64,000 bases of DNA from Desulfuromonadaceae bacterium (GTDB lineage: Bacteria; Desulfobacterota; Desulfuromonadia; Desulfuromonadales; JAHYIW01), in the NCBI GenBank assembly GCA_019429445.1, contig JAHYIW010000004.1, positions 62,001-126,000 on the forward strand, in the 5' to 3' direction. The translations under genes were made by a program, and so were the position numbers. The notes below the pieces were generated by a model. It did not search any database. It saw only the letters and a program-made list of their open reading frames with translations, and was not told the DNA's origin. Within the stretch, counting starts at the first letter, position 1; each line of letters starts with the position of its first letter. This document shows positions 18,300 through 27,547 of the stretch, piece after piece.

Positions 18300-18318
18300 C
18301 AGGAAGGAGCAGACAACA

Positions 18319-19326
18319 ATGACCCTGCCGCCAACAATGCGCGCCATGGTTCTGGAAAAACCGGCAACACCTCTGCGCGAACGTCACTTGCCGCTGCCGC
18401 AACCGGCGGCGGGGGAGGTGCTGCTGAAAGTTGCCACCTGTGGCGTCTGCCGGACCGATCTGCATATTGTGGATAACGAACTGAACGCGGCACAGCTGCC
18501 GCTGATTCCAGGGCACGAGATTGTCGGTCGGGTGGCAGCGCTCGGTCACGGCGTGACCGGGCTGCAGCTCGGTGACCGGGTTGGTGTGCCGTGGCTGGGG
18601 CGGACCTGCGGGGCATGTGCTTATTGCCAAAGTGGTCGGGAGAATCTCTGTGATGCCCCCCTTTTTACTGGATACACGCGTAACGGGGGGTATGCTGAAT
18701 ATGTCGTCGCCGACCAGCGCTTCACCTTCATGCTTCCCGATGAATACGACGATCTTCACGCCGCGCCACTGCTCTGCGCCGGGTTGATCGGCTATCGGAC
18801 TTATTGCATGGCGGGTCCGACAGCGCGACGGATTGGCCTCTACGGTTTCGGCGCGGCGGCGCATATCGTTGCCCAGCTGGCTCTTTTTGAGGGGCGCGAA
18901 ATCTACGCCTTTACACGTCCCGGTGACCAGGCCGCGCAGCTGTTTGCGCGCAAGCTGGGCGTGACCTGGGCGGGAGACTCCGACATCATGCCCCCTGAGC
19001 GACTCGATGCGGCGTTGATCTTTGCCCCGGTCGGCGCACTGGTGCCGATGGCGTTGCGAGCGGTTGGCAAAGGGGGGCGGGTGGTGTGCGGGGGGATTCA
19101 CATGAGCGATATTCCCGCCTTTCCTTATCGTGATCTGTGGGAAGAACGCAGTATCGTTTCGGTGGCCAACCTTACCCGCGATGACGGTCTGGGTTTAATG
19201 CGGGCAGCCGCAGCGGCAAAAGTCCGCACAGTAGCGGTCCCTTTTTTGTTAAATCAGGCGAACGAGGCATTGGCATGTGTGCGCGAGGGACGCCTGGAGG
19301 GGGCGGCGGTACTGACGATCGCATGA
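18319..19326 (+). CDS. Zinc-dependent alcohol dehydrogenase family protein
   Basis: This 335-residue medium-chain dehydrogenase has the zinc-binding catalytic motifs CGVCRTDLHIVDNEL and GHEIVGRVAALG. The structural zinc site is CGACAYCQSGRENLC, and the NAD(P) fold begins YGFGAAAHIVAQLA, with one alanine in place of the last glycine of GxGxxG. It resembles the AdhA-like branch acting on primary alcohols and aldehydes; the true substrate cannot be read from sequence. AAGGAG lies nine bases upstream. The TGA stop is directly abutted by a 147-bp repeat copy. Convergent with the zinc-ribbon membrane gene. Confidence 0.9.
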   Translation: MTLPPTMRAMVLEKPATPLRERHLPLPQPAAGEVLLKVATCGVCRTDLHIVDNELNAAQLPLIPGHEIVGRVAALGHGVTGLQLGDRVGVPWLGRTCGACAYCQSGRENLCDAPLFTGYTRNGGYAEYVVADQRFTFMLPDEYDDLHAAPLLCAGLIGYRTYCMAGPTARRIGLYGFGAAAHIVAQLALFEGREIYAFTRPGDQAAQLFARKLGVTWAGDSDIMPPERLDAALIFAPVGALVPMALRAVGKGGRVVCGGIHMSDIPAFPYRDLWEERSIVSVANLTRDDGLGLMRAAAAAKVRTVAVPFLLNQANEALACVREGRLEGAAVLTIA

Positions 19327-19473
19327 TGGCGTCGCAAAAAGTCCGCCCTCCGGCGTTACGCTGGTTTTTCAGGACCTCGACCTGCCTGATGCAGGCCTGT
19401 GCCCCTGAAAAACCACCAAGCCTTGGAGGACAAAATTTTTGCTTAGCCATCCAACTTTTTTTGCGAGTGCATC
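19327..19473 (+). repeat. 147-bp palindromic repeat, copy B
   Basis: Same family as copy A, with the same TGGCGTCGCAAAAAGTCC start, internal hairpin and TTTTTTGCGAGTGCATC end. It begins on the base after the TGA stop of the alcohol dehydrogenase and lies between convergent genes. No clear flanking duplication is visible here. Confidence 0.85.
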
Positions 19474-19479
19474 ATGCGT

Positions 19480-20520
19480 TCAGGGCATGATGTTAAGCTG
19501 AATAAAGCAGGTGGAGAGATTCTCGATGAGTGCCGTGCCACCCCAGAAGAGGGCGGCGGGGATCAGCAGATAACCGAGTGTGCCAAGGATCAACCACGCC
19601 GCTTTTGCGCTGCGACTGAATGCTCGCGGTGGCGCGGGATTGAGGGCACGCAGTTCCAGATAGAGGGCTTTTGGCATCAGCAGGGCGAAGGGCCAAAGGA
19701 GCAGCACGAGGAGTGGGCCGATGATCGGAATGAACCCGAGCAGCAGCGTGACGACCCACAACAGCAACGACAATAACAACAGCCGACCGCAAATCCCCCA
19801 ACCATACCCGCGCACATACGCACGGCTAAGGAGCAACGCGTCCATCCCGCGCACATTTTCCGCAACCAGCAGATACTGGGCAAAGAAGAACCAGACGTAA
19901 AAGACAATGCCGGGGATGAAGAAGAGCAGTGTTCCCCCAACCAGCATATGGCCGAGCAAGGTCATCAGCCAGAAGTACCGCCAGGCATAGGCGCATCCTC
20001 CCGCAAGAGCGGTCTTGACCGTGATCTCATCAACGACGACCGCACACATGACGGCGGCCAGCCACCAGCCGAGGGCGTAACAGCAGAGGATGATGCCGAG
20101 AACGATTGCGCTGCTGGTGACCAGGACGCTGTTGCCGCTGACATCGATCAGTGCTGCCGTCGCGGCAGTAAAGAGGGTGCCGCCGGAGACGACCAGAAAT
20201 GTCGCTGCCAGCCAGGTGCCGACGACGACCCAGCCTTTGCTCTTGATCAGCCGCCAAATATCGGGGCCGAGTACCTTGATCGGGCTGAGGCGGCCGTTGC
20301 TGTTAGAAAGCTCAAGCGCCGGAGAGACAGATTCGCTGTTCGGCGTGGCTGCGCTTGGCGACGGAATCGAGGCGGTCACAAGGTCGGCGAAAACCGCGTT
20401 TTTATCGAAAGGAAATTTCTCCCGGCACTGCGGACAGGTGACGGTGCGGTGCCCGGCGGGAATCTTCTCGGCCGGGACGTCACGGGCATAGTCACAATGG
20501 GGGCATTTCACTTCGATCAT
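19480..20520 (-). CDS. Zinc-ribbon membrane protein of unknown function
   Basis: This is a 346-residue protein. Residues 1-40 form an MJ0042-type zinc ribbon (KCPHCDYARDVPAEK ... TVTCPQCREKFPF), followed by a polar linker to about residue 75. There are then five or six strongly hydrophobic segments (for example GWVVVGTWLAATFLVVSGG, IVLGIILCCYALGWWLAAV, LLLLSLLLWVVTLLLGFIPI) to the C-terminus. No catalytic motif is recognised. Such ribbon-plus-membrane proteins are widespread and uncharacterised in delta-proteobacterial groups. The ATG at 20520 opens directly on the zinc ribbon; a TTG 21 bases upstream is possible. It follows lysA on the same strand but a terminator lies between. Confidence 0.75.
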   Translation of the reverse strand: MIEVKCPHCDYARDVPAEKIPAGHRTVTCPQCREKFPFDKNAVFADLVTASIPSPSAATPNSESVSPALELSNSNGRLSPIKVLGPDIWRLIKSKGWVVVGTWLAATFLVVSGGTLFTAATAALIDVSGNSVLVTSSAIVLGIILCCYALGWWLAAVMCAVVVDEITVKTALAGGCAYAWRYFWLMTLLGHMLVGGTLLFFIPGIVFYVWFFFAQYLLVAENVRGMDALLLSRAYVRGYGWGICGRLLLLSLLLWVVTLLLGFIPIIGPLLVLLLWPFALLMPKALYLELRALNPAPPRAFSRSAKAAWLILGTLGYLLIPAALFWGGTALIENLSTCFIQLNIMP

Positions 20521-20540
20521 CGCTGTTGCGTCCAGTTGCA

Positions 20541-20574
20541 AAAGAAAAGACCGGCACGTTGCAAGGTGCCGGTC
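20541..20574 (-). terminator. Terminator downstream of lysA
   Basis: GACCGGCAC and GTGCCGGTC form a perfect 9-bp stem (20549-20557/20566-20574). On the minus strand it is followed by TTTTCTTTT. Confidence 0.85.
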
Positions 20575-20586
20575 CTGCGAGATGGT

Positions 20587-21849
20587 TTAGTTGGTCTGCA
20601 TCACGTCGGGGGTGAAGTTGCAGGTGGCGAAGTAGTCCTCCAGCGTTTCCGCCCGGCGGATCAGTTCGACCGTGCCGTTGGCGCGCAGCAGCAGTTCTTT
20701 GGGGCGCAGGCGACCGTTGTACTGGAACCCCATCGCATGACCGTGGGCACCGGTGTCATGGATGACGAGCAGGTCACCTTCGTCAATCGGTGGCAGTTCG
20801 CGCTGAACGGCGAATTTATCGTTGTTCTCGCACAGCGAACCGACCACATCGCAGGTCTCGCTCTGTGCCGCGTCTTCCTTGCCGAGGACGTCGATGTGAT
20901 GGTAGGCCTCGTAGAGTGCCGGGCGCATCAGCGCTGACATGCAGGCATCGACGCCGACGTACCTGCGGTAGGTGTCCTTGTGGTTGATGGCGGTGGTTAC
21001 CAGCGCGCCGTGGGGACCAGTCATAAAGCGACCGCTCTCCATGAACATCGTCGGCTGATAACCATGTTCCGCACCGAAAGCGGTGAACAGGGCGGTGATT
21101 TCCTCGGCCATCGCGTCAATATTGAGCGGGGCCTGGTCGGGGCGATAGGGGATGCCGAAACCGCCGCCGATATTGACGAATTGGAGCCGGATACCGAGTT
21201 CCTTTTCGAGCAGTGCGGCAAGGTCGAGGACCATGCGCGCGGTTTCGACCATATAGGTATAGTCAAGCTCGTTCGAAGCGACCATGGTGTGCAGCCCGAA
21301 ACGGCTGGCACCGCGTTCGCGCGCCTGACGGTAGGCGTCGATCACCTGCTCGTGGGTGACACCGTACTTGGCCTCGACCGGGTTGCCGATGATGATATTG
21401 CCGGTCCGGCGCGGGCCGGGATTGTAGCGGAAACAGACCAGTTCGGGGAAGTTTGGTACCTTGTCGATCAGGCTGATGTCGTCCAGATTAAGCACGCAGC
21501 CGCCGTTGCCCAGTGCTGCTTCAAACTCCTCCTGCGTGGTGTTGTTGGAGGTGAACATGATATCTTCAGCCTTGGCACCGAGTTCACGCGACAGGATCAG
21601 CTCCGGGATCGAGCTGCAATCGAAACCGAACCCCATCTCCCGCATAATCTTGAGGATCGCTTTATTCGGCAGTGCCTTGACGGCGTAAAATTCCTGAAAC
21701 CCGGCAATGCCGGAAAAGGCTTTTTTCAGTTGTGCGCCAGTTGCGCGGATGCCGACTTCGTCGTAGATATGAAACGGGGTGCCGTAGTGAGCGGCGATTG
21801 CTTGCAGTGATGGGAAGAGGCGGTGTTTAAAGTCCGGGGACATGGGCAT
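20587..21849 (-). CDS. lysA: Diaminopimelate decarboxylase
   Basis: This 420-residue PLP enzyme converts meso-diaminopimelate to lysine. The PLP lysine is in FQEFYAVKALPN (about K58). Further family marks are FDCSSIPELILSRELG, GLHTMVASNELD, FVNIGGGFGIPY (phosphate-binding glycines), MFMESGRFMTGP, and the C-terminal block CDVVGSLCENNDKF with DLLVIHDTGAHGHAM. The sequence is full length and resembles the proteobacterial LysA branch that lacks an N-terminal extension. The first ATG has AGGAG at suitable spacing. It is apparently a single-gene unit with its own terminator. Confidence 0.95.
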   Translation of the reverse strand: MPMSPDFKHRLFPSLQAIAAHYGTPFHIYDEVGIRATGAQLKKAFSGIAGFQEFYAVKALPNKAILKIMREMGFGFDCSSIPELILSRELGAKAEDIMFTSNNTTQEEFEAALGNGGCVLNLDDISLIDKVPNFPELVCFRYNPGPRRTGNIIIGNPVEAKYGVTHEQVIDAYRQARERGASRFGLHTMVASNELDYTYMVETARMVLDLAALLEKELGIRLQFVNIGGGFGIPYRPDQAPLNIDAMAEEITALFTAFGAEHGYQPTMFMESGRFMTGPHGALVTTAINHKDTYRRYVGVDACMSALMRPALYEAYHHIDVLGKEDAAQSETCDVVGSLCENNDKFAVQRELPPIDEGDLLVIHDTGAHGHAMGFQYNGRLRPKELLLRANGTVELIRRAETLEDYFATCNFTPDVMQTN

Positions 21850-22135
21850 AGTACAGGCTCCTGAGAAGAGAAGATGTTAACGGTTCGGCCACGTATATAT
21901 ACAGGATTGACGGGGAAATGACAAGGGGGCGGGATTTACATTGCGGTCAGATCAAAACTGGCGAGGGCAAGATCCCTATTCCCCCGTCAAGAAAAACTTC
22001 GCAGCAAGGAAGCCGGGCTAATGTCCCTGCCGAGCTCACCGAGGCGGTTTTTGAGCTGGTCGAGATCAACTTTCTATTGGGCAAGCCAATGTGCCCTTTC
22101 ACGTGAACCGGTCAGGAGGGCGCAGAATTCGCAAT
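21850..22135. other. Intergenic region upstream of lysA
   Basis: This stretch holds the lysA leader and about 200 bp of GC-rich sequence without supported coding potential. No riboswitch-like fold was recognised by eye. Confidence 0.5.
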
Positions 22136-22143
22136 TCAACCGT

Positions 22144-22291
22144 GATGCACTCGCAAAAAAGAAAGAGATGGCTAAGCAAAAATTTCGTCCTCCAAGGCTT
22201 GGTGGTTTTTCAGGGGCGAAGGCCTACATCAGGTAGGTCGAGGTCTTGAAAAACCAGCGTAACGCAGTAGGGCGGACTTTTTGCGACGCCA
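22144..22291 (-). repeat. 147-bp palindromic repeat, copy C, with 8-bp target duplication
   Basis: Inverted copy of the family. The 8-bp TCAACCGT occurs directly outside both ends (22136-22143 and 22292-22299), which marks it as a transposed unit. It lies about 40 bp beyond the recQ stop codon. Confidence 0.9.
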
Positions 22292-22333
22292 TCAACCGTA
22301 ATCAAGGGGCGTGAAACCTCACCATCGCAGCAA

Positions 22334-24139
22334 CTACATCGATCTGCCAAAGTCGATGATGACACTGATGAAATCCTCGCCAAACTTTTCCAGCTTGCGT
22401 TTCCCCACCCCGTTGATGCGCAAAAACGCCTCTGGATCACGCGGCAGATACGCGGCCATTTCCACCAACGCGGCATCGCCGAAGATGACATAGGGCGGTA
22501 CGCCGTCGCGGTCGGCGAGGGTCTTGCGCAGTTCGCGGAGCTGCTGGAAGAGCTCTTCGTTGTAGTCGAGTTCACCGATCTTTCTGCGTGTTTTCTTCTT
22601 CGGCAGCGGTTTCACCTTGACGCGCGGTTGCGCCAGCGTCAACTGCCGTTCGCCGCGCAATAGTGGACGGGCATTGGCAGTGAGTTGCAGCACCGAAAAG
22701 TTGGCGACATCCTGGCGCAGGTAGCCGAGGTGAATCAGTTGACGATAGAGGCTGCTCCAGTAATCCTTGCTGTGCTGCGCACCGATGCCGTAGGTGGAAA
22801 CTTTATCGTGGCGCAGATCGAGAATCCGCTGGTTGGCGGAACCGCGCAGCACGTCGATAACGTGGTTCATCCCGAAGCGCTGGCCGACGCGATAGACGCA
22901 GGAGAGTGCCTTGCGGGCGTCCTCGGTGGCGTCAAAACGCTGCGGCGGGTTGAGGCAGATATCACAGTTGCCGCAATCCTCACTGAGCTCTTCACCGAAA
23001 TAGCCAAGCAGGGCGCGACGCCGACAGGTGAGCGGTTCGGCATAACCGACCATGGCGTTGAGTTTATGCAGCTCGATACGGTTCTGCTCCGGATTGCCGC
23101 CTTTTTCAATCAGCCCGCGCACCAGCGCAATGTCGCCGTAACCAAAAAGGAGCAGCGCCTCGGCGGGGAGGCCGTCGCGTCCGGCGCGGCCAGTCTCCTG
23201 ATAGTAGCTTTCGATATTCTTGGGGATGTCGTAATGGACGACAAAGCGAACATTCGGCTTGTCGATCCCCATGCCGAAGGCGACCGTTGCCACCACCACT
23301 TGGAGGTCGTCGCGCAAAAATTCTTCCTGCACCCGCTGACGCTCTTTGTCCGGCAGTCCGGCATGATAGGCGGCCGCCTTGATTCCGGTTAAATTGAGTT
23401 TGGCGGCGACTTCTTCGGTGCGCTTGCGGCTCAGGGCGTAGACAATTCCGGCATCATGGGGCCGCTCGGCGAGAAAGGACTTCAACTGGTTGAACGGCTG
23501 ATGCTTGTCGATTACGGTGTAACGGATATTTGGCCGGTCGAAACCGGCAATGAAACGGCGGGCGCGGCCGAGGTTGAGGCGCTGGATGATGTCCTCGCGG
23601 GTCTGCGGATCGGCGGTGGCGGTCAGGGCGATCAGCGGGATGGCGGGGAAGAGTTCGCGCAGTCGCCCGAGCTGAATATATTCCGGCCGGAAATCGTGCC
23701 CCCACTGCGAGACGCAGTGTGCCTCGTCGATGGCAAAGAGGGCGATATCGATGGACTTCAGCCGGGCGATGAACTCGTCGCTCAGCAGCCGTTCGGGAGC
23801 GATGTAAAGCAGGTCAAGTTCGCCGGCGTGGAGTGCGGCAAGGGTAGCACGGGCGGTGGCGGCGTCGAGCGATGAGTTGTACTGCGCGGCGCGGACGCCG
23901 TTGGCAAGGAGTGCATCGACCTGATCCTTCATCAGCGAAATCAGCGGGGAGACGATGATCGCCACGCCCTCACGGTGGTGCGCCGGAATCTGGTAGCAGA
24001 GCGATTTGCCACCGCCGGTCGGCATCAGCACAAAGGCGTCGTCGCCGCCGATCAGGGTGTCGATGATCTCCCCTTGCAGGGCGCGAAAATTGCTGTAGCC
24101 GTAAATCGATTTGAGGGTTTCAAGGGGGGTAGCAGACAT
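22334..24139 (-). CDS. recQ: ATP-dependent DNA helicase RecQ
   Basis: This is a superfamily-2 3'-5' helicase of about 601 residues. Walker A is LMPTGGGKSLCYQ (K near 45), the DEAH box is IDEAHCVSQWGHDFRPEY, and motif VI is YYQETGRAGRDG. The RecQ zinc site is seen as CRRRALLGYFGEELSEDCGNCDIC. The winged-helix RQC region follows, and an HRDC domain (ELRKTLADRDGVPPYVIFGD ... INGVGKRKLEKFG) closes the protein. Known role: recombination and replication repair. The start MSATPLETLKSIYGYSNFR matches the usual RecQ opening; an upstream in-frame ATG at 24223 would add 28 residues without homology. The ribosome-binding site is weak at either. Confidence 0.94.
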   Translation of the reverse strand: MSATPLETLKSIYGYSNFRALQGEIIDTLIGGDDAFVLMPTGGGKSLCYQIPAHHREGVAIIVSPLISLMKDQVDALLANGVRAAQYNSSLDAATARATLAALHAGELDLLYIAPERLLSDEFIARLKSIDIALFAIDEAHCVSQWGHDFRPEYIQLGRLRELFPAIPLIALTATADPQTREDIIQRLNLGRARRFIAGFDRPNIRYTVIDKHQPFNQLKSFLAERPHDAGIVYALSRKRTEEVAAKLNLTGIKAAAYHAGLPDKERQRVQEEFLRDDLQVVVATVAFGMGIDKPNVRFVVHYDIPKNIESYYQETGRAGRDGLPAEALLLFGYGDIALVRGLIEKGGNPEQNRIELHKLNAMVGYAEPLTCRRRALLGYFGEELSEDCGNCDICLNPPQRFDATEDARKALSCVYRVGQRFGMNHVIDVLRGSANQRILDLRHDKVSTYGIGAQHSKDYWSSLYRQLIHLGYLRQDVANFSVLQLTANARPLLRGERQLTLAQPRVKVKPLPKKKTRRKIGELDYNEELFQQLRELRKTLADRDGVPPYVIFGDAALVEMAAYLPRDPEAFLRINGVGKRKLEKFGEDFISVIIDFGRSM

Positions 24140-24270
24140 CTGGTCACAATCGTTTCGTTGGTAGTCCGTCGTGTGTTCTTTCAGGATGCGGTGAGGGGCG
24201 AGGCCCCTTCGTCTTTTTAACATGAGATCGGGCTGAACAAAAGGACTGAATTATTTTCGCCACAAGTGAT

Positions 24271-24305
24271 GATGGCTTAGCCATCTCATTCTTTTTTGCG
24301 AGTGC
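24271..24305 (+). repeat. Fragment of the 147-bp repeat (copy F)
   Basis: Only GATGGC joined to the right-hand terminal part (TTAGCCATCTCATTC ... TTTTTTGCGAGTGC) remains, as if the centre had been deleted between the GATGGC/GCCATC inverted pair. Confidence 0.75.
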
Positions 24306-24650
24306 CGCAAGAGATGGCCTCGCCGCTCAATGGATTCCTCCGTAACTATCGATGAAGGTCATTGAGCTGAAGAGGGGGGGTTGGGCTGGTTCGGCTTCCG
24401 CATGATAAGTCTGGTCAAGTGCCGGATGCGACCGAATTGTGTCAAATTTATGAGGGATGTATTTGCACTGCGTCAAAAAAACGGTATAAAGGATAAAGTT
24501 AAATATTTTCCAATGCTGCGCCTGTCTCTCCTGCAAGCTTTGCGTGTTGTTGGTATCAAGTTTGCAGAATACCGGTTCAAGAGTTTATATGCTGTTACTG
24601 TTTGTCACCATAGATACGGAAGTTTTTCGAAGGATTCAGGAGGCGTCTCA
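24306..24650. other. Leader region of the propeller-protein gene
   Basis: An open frame continues upstream of 24651 but its residues do not resemble an exported protein, and the real start has its own ribosome-binding site. The region probably holds the promoter. No sigma-54 box or operator could be recognised with confidence. Confidence 0.5.
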
Positions 24651-27521
24651 ATGAAACCGTTAAAGGCCACTCTTAGCTTGATTGCAGTGATTTCACTGTT
24701 TGTAGGAGCCATATGGCAAAGTCCTGCGAGCGCGGCGACCAGTCCGGTTCTGACGCCACTGGGCAGATTCCTTGATTATTCGGTTATAGAAGTTCCTTCG
24801 GCAATCGATGTTGACGATGCGGGGAACATTTACGTTGTCGATTCGTTGCGGAAGCGGGTCGCCAAGTTTGACAAGTACCTCAAGTTCCTGCGCTACTACG
24901 ACAAAATGCGGGTTTACGGTAGCAGTTTGGCGGTCACGAACGATGGCCGGAAAATTATTGTCGGTAGCGGCGAACAGGTTGATATCGTTGATGGTGACAG
25001 CGGTGAAGTGATCACGGCCTTAGGCGTGGGAGATGGCGAGTTTACCTTTGCCGTGGAGATCGATATCGATCCATTGACGCAACGGGTTTATGTCGCGGAT
25101 ATGGCGACCTTCGGGGTCAAAGTCTACGACCTGAACAGTGGCGAGTATCTGTTCCGCTTTGGCAGTAAAGGCTATGGCAATGGCCAGTTCCGGAATATAT
25201 GGTCCCTGTCGTTCAATGAATATAGCGGTGAGGTTTACGTTTCTGATATCGCCGGGTACAGTACCATTCGTCCCAGTGTGCAGGTGTTTAACCGCGATGG
25301 CCAGTTTCTTCGCAATATCAAAGGGTATGACGGTTTTGGTGCTCCTCCGGTGCCGTTCTTTTCCGGGATGACCTTTGACCCCTCCGGGCGGGCCTATGTG
25401 CTCGATATTCTCAACGGAGCTATTCGTTTCCTTGGTCTGCCGACCACCCCTCTCGGACAGTTTAAAAATCCCGGCTATCGTCCCGGCCAGATGGCGATGC
25501 CGCGTGGTATCATCTACGATAAACTGACCGGTCGCTTGTTTGTGACCTGCGACGGAGCGCGGATTGAAATTTACGGGGTTGATGGCGCAGAGAATCCGGC
25601 CAATGCCAATGTTGCGCCGGGACAGCCGGTGCCGGTCAGCCCGGTGGGCGATGTTGAAGTTGTTACCGCGACACCGCAGTTGAACTACTTGAATGCCACC
25701 GATAATGACGGTGATAACCTGGTTTATGATGTCCAGGTTTTCTCTGCCAGCGAGGTCGTTGCCGACTATATTGGATTGCCTTCCGGTGCGACCGAGTCGT
25801 ATGCCCAGGTGGCCGCAGAGCTGACCGAGAACGCGCGTTTTGGCTGGCACGTCAGGGCGTTTGACGGTGAAGCCGCGTCCGACTGGACAGCACAACAATA
25901 CTTCTACGTTAATGCTCAGGAAGAAGCTCCTGTCGCGCCGGTGCTGCTGGCTCCGGAAGCAGGGACTATCGCCGCTGGCGCCACAGTCCTGAGTTGGGGG
26001 ACAGCGGTTGACCCTGACCCCTTCGACACGGTTAGCTACCGGGTAGAGATTGCCGCAGATGCCACCTTTGCCGAGCTCGTCGCCAGTGCTGACCTGACCG
26101 GAAACGCGATCATGCTCAGCGAGTTCGCTGATTACCTGGCATTGCAGGACGGTCAGACCTATTTCTGGCGGGCTCTGGCGGTCGATAACCACGGTCTGGT
26201 TTCGGTAGCCGGTGATGCAAGCAACTTTGTCTACGATACGACGGTTCTGCGCTTCAGTGCCAATATGCCTGACGCCGCGGTTTATCTCGGCGGCAACTAC
26301 GCTTATAGTGGTCGCTACATCGGGCATACTCCCGTAGAACTGCGTGATGTGCCGGCAGGGGTCGAAACCGTGGTCGTGAAGCGGGCGGGCTTCGAGCCGT
26401 TTGTGGGCAAGGTGGTGATTGGTGAGCGTGAAAATATCGATTTTTATGCACAACTGGTCGCGGCCATCATGCCTGCCGAGCTGAAGGCCAACCCACTGTC
26501 TGCGGATGGTCAGAAGATCGTTCTCAACGGTGCGGTGGCCCCCTTTATCGCCGATGTGAATGCAGATGGTGTGGTTGACCTGGTCGCCGCTTCAGCCGAT
26601 GGTGCCATCAACCTGTTCACTGGCGCCCTGGTCGACGGCGAGCTTGAGTTTACCGCTGCCGGTTTGCTGGCTGCTGAGTTGCCGCTGATTTCGGGAGCCT
26701 GTCCGCTATTGGTTGACTGGAATAATGACCGCGTTAGCGATCTGCTGGTTGGTGGCGCTGATGGCACCGTGTCGCTCTTTGTTGCTGTAAACGGGGTATT
26801 GACCCCGACCTCACTGACCCTGGTCGGTGGCGCTCCGGTTATCGTGGCCGGTGATGCAGCGCCGGTGGTCTACGATATTGACGCCGACGGTGACAAAGAT
26901 CTGCTCGTCGGTTCAAGTGACGGGACGATTGCCCAGTTCATCAATGTTGGCAGTGACGCCGCGCCGCAGCTGAGCGCAGCCGGAAATCTTTCCTTTACCA
27001 TGGCACCCTCTGCGGGCCCGGTTGCACCATTTGTGACCGATTGGGACGCTGATGGTAGCGATGATCTGCTGGTGACTGCCGGTGAGCATATCTATGTTTA
27101 CCAGTCGGCCGGTGCGGTATGGTCGCCAGTCGGGGTGTTGGCAGTGACAGACGCGCTGCTCAATAACAACAATGGCAAATCGAAGACCGGTGCTTACTCG
27201 ATCGGTACCGGCCTGACCCTTTTTGCCCTTGATCTGGACGGGAAAAAGGGCAAGGATCTGCTGGTCGGCAACGATTCCGGCGAGATTCGCCTGGTACGCT
27301 CTTTCGGTAAAGACTATGTTGCTGCGTTTAATGCCGCTCTTGTCGACAAGGTCGCGCAAATCACCACCGCCAATGAGACACCGGTTGATAGTGCCGCGCT
27401 TGGTGCGGCCATTGCTGAGGGTGACTATAAACAGGTCGCAAAAGAATGCCGCTCTCTGCTGCTGACACTGGATGCCGCCGCGACGGTTTATGCTCAGGAA
27501 CTACTGGACATTCTTAAATAA
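24651..27521 (+). CDS. Secreted beta-propeller / PEGA / FG-GAP repeat protein
   Basis: This is a 956-residue exported protein. The signal peptide (MKPLKATLSLIAVISLFVG...ASAA) is followed by an NHL-like propeller, residues ~30-310 (DVDDAGNIYVVDSLRKRVAKF; VYVADMATFGVKVYDL; GEVYVSDIAGYS). Two Ig/FN3-like domains occupy ~317-525, a PEGA domain ~530-605 (IGHTPVELRDVPAGVETVVV), and FG-GAP/VCBS-like blades ~620-890 with repeated DxDxDGxxDLLVG motifs (DIDADGDKDLLVGSSDG; DWDADGSDDLLVT). Such proteins bind other proteins or surfaces, often with Ca2+. It precedes a tetraheme cytochrome by 26 bp. NHL-repeat proteins lie beside outer-surface cytochromes in Geobacter, so an accessory role in extracellular electron transfer is a reasonable inference. 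GGAGG lies upstream of the ATG. Confidence 0.85.
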   Translation: MKPLKATLSLIAVISLFVGAIWQSPASAATSPVLTPLGRFLDYSVIEVPSAIDVDDAGNIYVVDSLRKRVAKFDKYLKFLRYYDKMRVYGSSLAVTNDGRKIIVGSGEQVDIVDGDSGEVITALGVGDGEFTFAVEIDIDPLTQRVYVADMATFGVKVYDLNSGEYLFRFGSKGYGNGQFRNIWSLSFNEYSGEVYVSDIAGYSTIRPSVQVFNRDGQFLRNIKGYDGFGAPPVPFFSGMTFDPSGRAYVLDILNGAIRFLGLPTTPLGQFKNPGYRPGQMAMPRGIIYDKLTGRLFVTCDGARIEIYGVDGAENPANANVAPGQPVPVSPVGDVEVVTATPQLNYLNATDNDGDNLVYDVQVFSASEVVADYIGLPSGATESYAQVAAELTENARFGWHVRAFDGEAASDWTAQQYFYVNAQEEAPVAPVLLAPEAGTIAAGATVLSWGTAVDPDPFDTVSYRVEIAADATFAELVASADLTGNAIMLSEFADYLALQDGQTYFWRALAVDNHGLVSVAGDASNFVYDTTVLRFSANMPDAAVYLGGNYAYSGRYIGHTPVELRDVPAGVETVVVKRAGFEPFVGKVVIGERENIDFYAQLVAAIMPAELKANPLSADGQKIVLNGAVAPFIADVNADGVVDLVAASADGAINLFTGALVDGELEFTAAGLLAAELPLISGACPLLVDWNNDRVSDLLVGGADGTVSLFVAVNGVLTPTSLTLVGGAPVIVAGDAAPVVYDIDADGDKDLLVGSSDGTIAQFINVGSDAAPQLSAAGNLSFTMAPSAGPVAPFVTDWDADGSDDLLVTAGEHIYVYQSAGAVWSPVGVLAVTDALLNNNNGKSKTGAYSIGTGLTLFALDLDGKKGKDLLVGNDSGEIRLVRSFGKDYVAAFNAALVDKVAQITTANETPVDSAALGAAIAEGDYKQVAKECRSLLLTLDAAATVYAQELLDILK

Positions 27522-27547
27522 ATTTTCAGACGATAAGGATTCAAGAC

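Noticed and set aside
20982-21810. Plus-strand frames opposite lysA
   Set aside because: Antisense to strongly conserved LysA motifs and lacking any recognisable domain.
24381-24650. Upstream extension of the propeller-protein frame by 90 residues
   Set aside because: The extension has no homology, would bury the signal peptide, and the internal ATG at 24651 has its own GGAGG.
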